Position numbers and translations under genes: made by a program
Assembly (NCBI GenBank): GCA_003973505.1
Contig: QNXT01000129.1
Coordinates: 1-8,250, forward strand
DNA: 8,250 nt
Source: Bacteroidota bacterium
GTDB taxonomy: Bacteria; Bacteroidota; Bacteroidia; Bacteroidales; UBA1556
Direction: 5' to 3'
Shown here: positions 5,859 through 8,250 of the stretch, in pieces
Layout: every line of letters starts with the position of its first letter
Numbering within the stretch: the stretch's first letter is position 1
Notes under the pieces: model-generated
Told to the model about the DNA's origin: nothing
Databases searched by the model: none
The model's input: the letters and a program-made list of their open reading frames with translations, nothing else

Positions 5859-8036
5859 ATGAAAAAACTATTGATAACAGGTATTATCGTATTAATATTT
5901 AGTAATTTGGCTTTTGCTCAAACGAAAAATATTGCATTAGAAGATATTTGGTTGAAATACCAATTCTACCCAAAAACTATTAACGGTTTTAAGTCGATGA
6001 AAAATGGGGAAACCTATACGGTAATCGATCAAAATAACCTTGATGAGTATTCGTACAAAAGTGGTAAGCATATAAAAACATTGATCGATGCGGGGCAGTT
6101 GATTCCTGAAGGTGAAAGCAAGCCCATTCGTTTTTCATCCTATACTTTTAGTCCCGACGAAACAAAAATTCTATTAGTTACGAATAAAAAGAGTATTTAT
6201 CGTCATTCTTTTACTGCAGAATATTGGATTTACGATTTCGTTACCAAAAAATTACAACGACTATCTGAAAATGGAGCACAACGCTTAGCAAGTTTCTCAC
6301 CTGATGGACAATTAGTTGCCTTTATGCGTGATAATAATCTATTTATCAAAAATCTACAGACAAATACTGAGTTGCAATTTACCAATGATGGTGCTATTAA
6401 TAAGATTATAAATGGTGCTCCGGATTGGGTTTATGAAGAGGAGTTTTCTTTTAATAAAGCATATGAATGGTCGCCTGATAGTAGAAGCATCGCTTATATT
6501 CGCTTTGACGAAAGCAATGTAAAAGAATTTGAGTTTACGATTTATGGTGATTTATATCCAAAACAGTATAAGTATAAATACCCAAAAGCAGGAGAGGATA
6601 ATTCCATCGTAAGTGTGCATGTGTACGATTTGGCTACTGCAAAAACAAAGACCATGGATATTGGTTCGGAAACAGATATTTATATACCAAGAATAAAATG
6701 GACTACGGACCCTAATGTATTATCGATTCAACGATTAAACCGTTTGCAAAACAAATGGGAGATTCTTTTAGCCAATGCTAGTGATGGAACATCGAAAGTG
6801 CTTTATAGTGAAGAGAATAAATATTATATTGATATTACGGATAACCTAATTTTCTTGAAGAAAAATAAAGGTTTCATTTTTACATCGGAAATGGATGGAT
6901 ATAATCACATTTACTATTACGATATGCAAGGGAAGTTGATCAAACAACTTACTAAAGGTAAATATGATGTTTCAGCACTTTTTGGTTTGGATGAGAAGAA
7001 AGGTGTTTTGTATTATCAAGCAGGTGTTTCATCTCCAATAAACCGTGAGATTTTCTCTGTGAATATCAATAATTTGAAAAGACTGCAATTATCAAAGCAT
7101 GAAGGAACGAATTCTGCTCAGTTTTCATCTAATTTCAAATATTATATCAACACGTTCTCCGATGCAAATACGCCTCCCATATTCACTGTGAATAAATCAA
7201 ATGGAACGCAACTGTATGTATTAGAGAATAATATTAATATGGTGAACAAATTGAAAGATTACGGTTATTCCAACAAAACTTTTTTTACCATTAAAACCGA
7301 TAATGATATTGAATTGAATGCCTGGATGATTAAGCCTTTAGATTTCGATTCCACAAAACGATATCCTGTATTGATGTATTTATATGGTGGTCCCGGTTCG
7401 CAAACAGTAACAAATTCATGGGGTTGGTTCAATTTAATGTGGTTTGAAATGTTGGCGCAAAAGGGATATATTGTTGTATCTGTTGACAATAGAGGTACGG
7501 GAGCCCGTGGTGAAGAGTTTAAGAAGTGCACCTATTTGCAATTGGGAAAACTCGAAACCATCGATCAAATAAATGCCAATAAATATTTAGCCACACTGCC
7601 TTATGTAGATCGCAATAGAATCGGAATTTTTGGATGGAGTTACGGAGGTTATATGTCAACATTGTGTATGACTAAAGGAGCAAGTTATTTCAAAACAGGA
7701 ATTGCTGTGGCTCCGGTAACCAATTGGCGTTATTACGATAATATTTATACTGAGCGTTTTATGCGTACACCACAAGAGAATGGCGATGGTTATGATAGTA
7801 ATTCTCCTATTTCGCATACTGCTGAATTAAAAGGGAATTATTTACTAATACATGGTACTGCTGATGATAATGTGCATCTGCAAAATTCCATGGATTTAAT
7901 TACATCCTTATTAAACAATAATAAGCAGTTTGAAATGCAGTTTTATCCCAATAGCGACCATAGTATCTACACTGGACGATATACACATTATCACGTATAT
8001 CGTAGAATGACTGATTTCCTTTTGGAGAAACTATAG
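5859..8036 (+). CDS. dpp4: Dipeptidyl peptidase IV (S9B serine peptidase)
   Basis: This 725-residue exported peptidase removes Xaa-Pro or Xaa-Ala dipeptides from the N-termini of peptides, normally in the periplasm or at the cell surface. A signal peptide (MKKLLITGIIVLIFSNLAFA, cut before Q21) precedes an eight-bladed beta-propeller domain (about 40-480) and an alpha/beta-hydrolase domain (about 485-725). The catalytic triad is S594 in GWSYGG, D669 in HGTADDNVH and H701 in SDHSIY. The substrate N-terminus anchor E194/E195 in DWVYEEEF matches Glu205/Glu206 of human DPP4, and Y509 in YGGPGS matches the oxyanion tyrosine (Y547). FKTGIAVAPVTNWRYYDNIYTERFM is also a near match to the human enzyme. 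Length is close to that of Porphyromonas DPP IV. No type IX C-terminal sorting domain is present. The gene is monocistronic as far as the window shows. Confidence 0.97.
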   Translation: MKKLLITGIIVLIFSNLAFAQTKNIALEDIWLKYQFYPKTINGFKSMKNGETYTVIDQNNLDEYSYKSGKHIKTLIDAGQLIPEGESKPIRFSSYTFSPDETKILLVTNKKSIYRHSFTAEYWIYDFVTKKLQRLSENGAQRLASFSPDGQLVAFMRDNNLFIKNLQTNTELQFTNDGAINKIINGAPDWVYEEEFSFNKAYEWSPDSRSIAYIRFDESNVKEFEFTIYGDLYPKQYKYKYPKAGEDNSIVSVHVYDLATAKTKTMDIGSETDIYIPRIKWTTDPNVLSIQRLNRLQNKWEILLANASDGTSKVLYSEENKYYIDITDNLIFLKKNKGFIFTSEMDGYNHIYYYDMQGKLIKQLTKGKYDVSALFGLDEKKGVLYYQAGVSSPINREIFSVNINNLKRLQLSKHEGTNSAQFSSNFKYYINTFSDANTPPIFTVNKSNGTQLYVLENNINMVNKLKDYGYSNKTFFTIKTDNDIELNAWMIKPLDFDSTKRYPVLMYLYGGPGSQTVTNSWGWFNLMWFEMLAQKGYIVVSVDNRGTGARGEEFKKCTYLQLGKLETIDQINANKYLATLPYVDRNRIGIFGWSYGGYMSTLCMTKGASYFKTGIAVAPVTNWRYYDNIYTERFMRTPQENGDGYDSNSPISHTAELKGNYLLIHGTADDNVHLQNSMDLITSLLNNNKQFEMQFYPNSDHSIYTGRYTHYHVYRRMTDFLLEKL

Positions 8037-8115
8037 TGTTCGTAGTCAGGGTAAACGCATCTAAATTCTATTAATAGTCTTATGTTATTTAATCTAAAGC
8101 TTAGAAATATTAATT

Positions 8116-8250
8116 CTATAATACCATCCATTTTACCTGATCGGCACCTGTCTCCCGAAGGTAGAGATAGTCTCCAAAGTAGAGTTCTTTATTAATACAC
8201 TTAACTAATAGAATATCAGGGCAAACTAGCTCCCCCTTTGAAAAAGGGGG
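8116..8250 (-). other. Open minus-strand frame leaving the window, possible gene end
   Basis: Forty-four codons are open on the minus strand from the right edge to a TAG at 8116-8118. The end of the frame reads NKELYFGDYLYLRETGADQVKWMVL, which has a plausible protein-like composition. I do not recognise it. The first codons run through the C5T3 hairpin at 8232-8250, which is typical of intergenic repeats in this phylum. The frame may therefore be the tail of a real gene, a decayed gene, or chance within a repeat. The preceding stretch 8037-8115 shows only an AT-rich palindrome, CTATTAATAG (8068-8077), and no clear terminator for the peptidase gene. Confidence 0.3.
8232..8250. repeat. C5T3/A3G5 hairpin at right edge
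   Basis: CCCCCTTT and AAAGGGGG form a perfect 8-bp stem around the loop GAA and end exactly at the window edge. G/C-tract hairpins of this type are frequent in intergenic repeats of Bacteroidota genomes, from general recollection. The element may continue beyond the window. Confidence 0.55.

Noticed and set aside
8068..8077. CTATTAATAG palindrome as terminator of the peptidase gene
   Set aside because: It has no GC-rich stem and no following T tract.

Overview
The window looks like chromosomal DNA from an AT-rich member of the Bacteroidota, most likely Bacteroidales or Marinilabiliales-like. The evidence is an intact PorX (response regulator fused to a PglZ domain, a protein of this phylum), a Bacteroidota-type dipeptidyl peptidase IV, start codons without Shine-Dalgarno sequences, and three exact matches to the Bacteroidota -7 promoter box TAnnTTTG. 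The order-level placement is inference. The genes themselves are ordinary and appear intact.

Layout: the left edge holds the N-terminal 91 codons of a MATE/DinF-type efflux protein on the minus strand (1-275). After a gene-free gap of about 275 bases comes an HD-domain phosphohydrolase on the minus strand (551-1774). It is divergent from a plus-strand series: porX (2027-3580), tsaE (3791-4204), a MarC-family membrane protein (4282-4929), a secreted outer-membrane beta-barrel-like protein (4980-5711) and dipeptidyl peptidase IV (5859-8036). The last three genes each have their own -7 box, and a strong intrinsic terminator (5743-5775) separates the barrel gene from the peptidase. The final 214 bases hold no certain gene. 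They end in a C5T3/A3G5 hairpin and an open minus-strand reading frame that leaves the window.

The most interesting structure is not a gene. Two copies of a 142/144-base element (1861-2002 and 3622-3765) lie in the same orientation on either side of porX. Each has imperfect terminal inverted repeats of 19-20 bases. The two copies differ in ways that preserve base pairing: a one-base insertion present in both arms, and a G-C pair replaced by A-T. Internal segments can also pair. Each copy ends almost exactly the same distance (24 and 25 nt) before the start codon of the next gene, porX and tsaE. The element may be a mobile or REP/MITE-like intergenic repeat whose hairpin is under selection, or a structured leader shared by the two genes. 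The sequence alone does not decide between these.

Functionally, PorX is the cytoplasmic regulator of type IX secretion and gliding in this phylum, TsaE serves the universal t6A tRNA modification, and the barrel protein and peptidase belong to the cell envelope. Apart from the shared element, nothing shows that these genes form one pathway.
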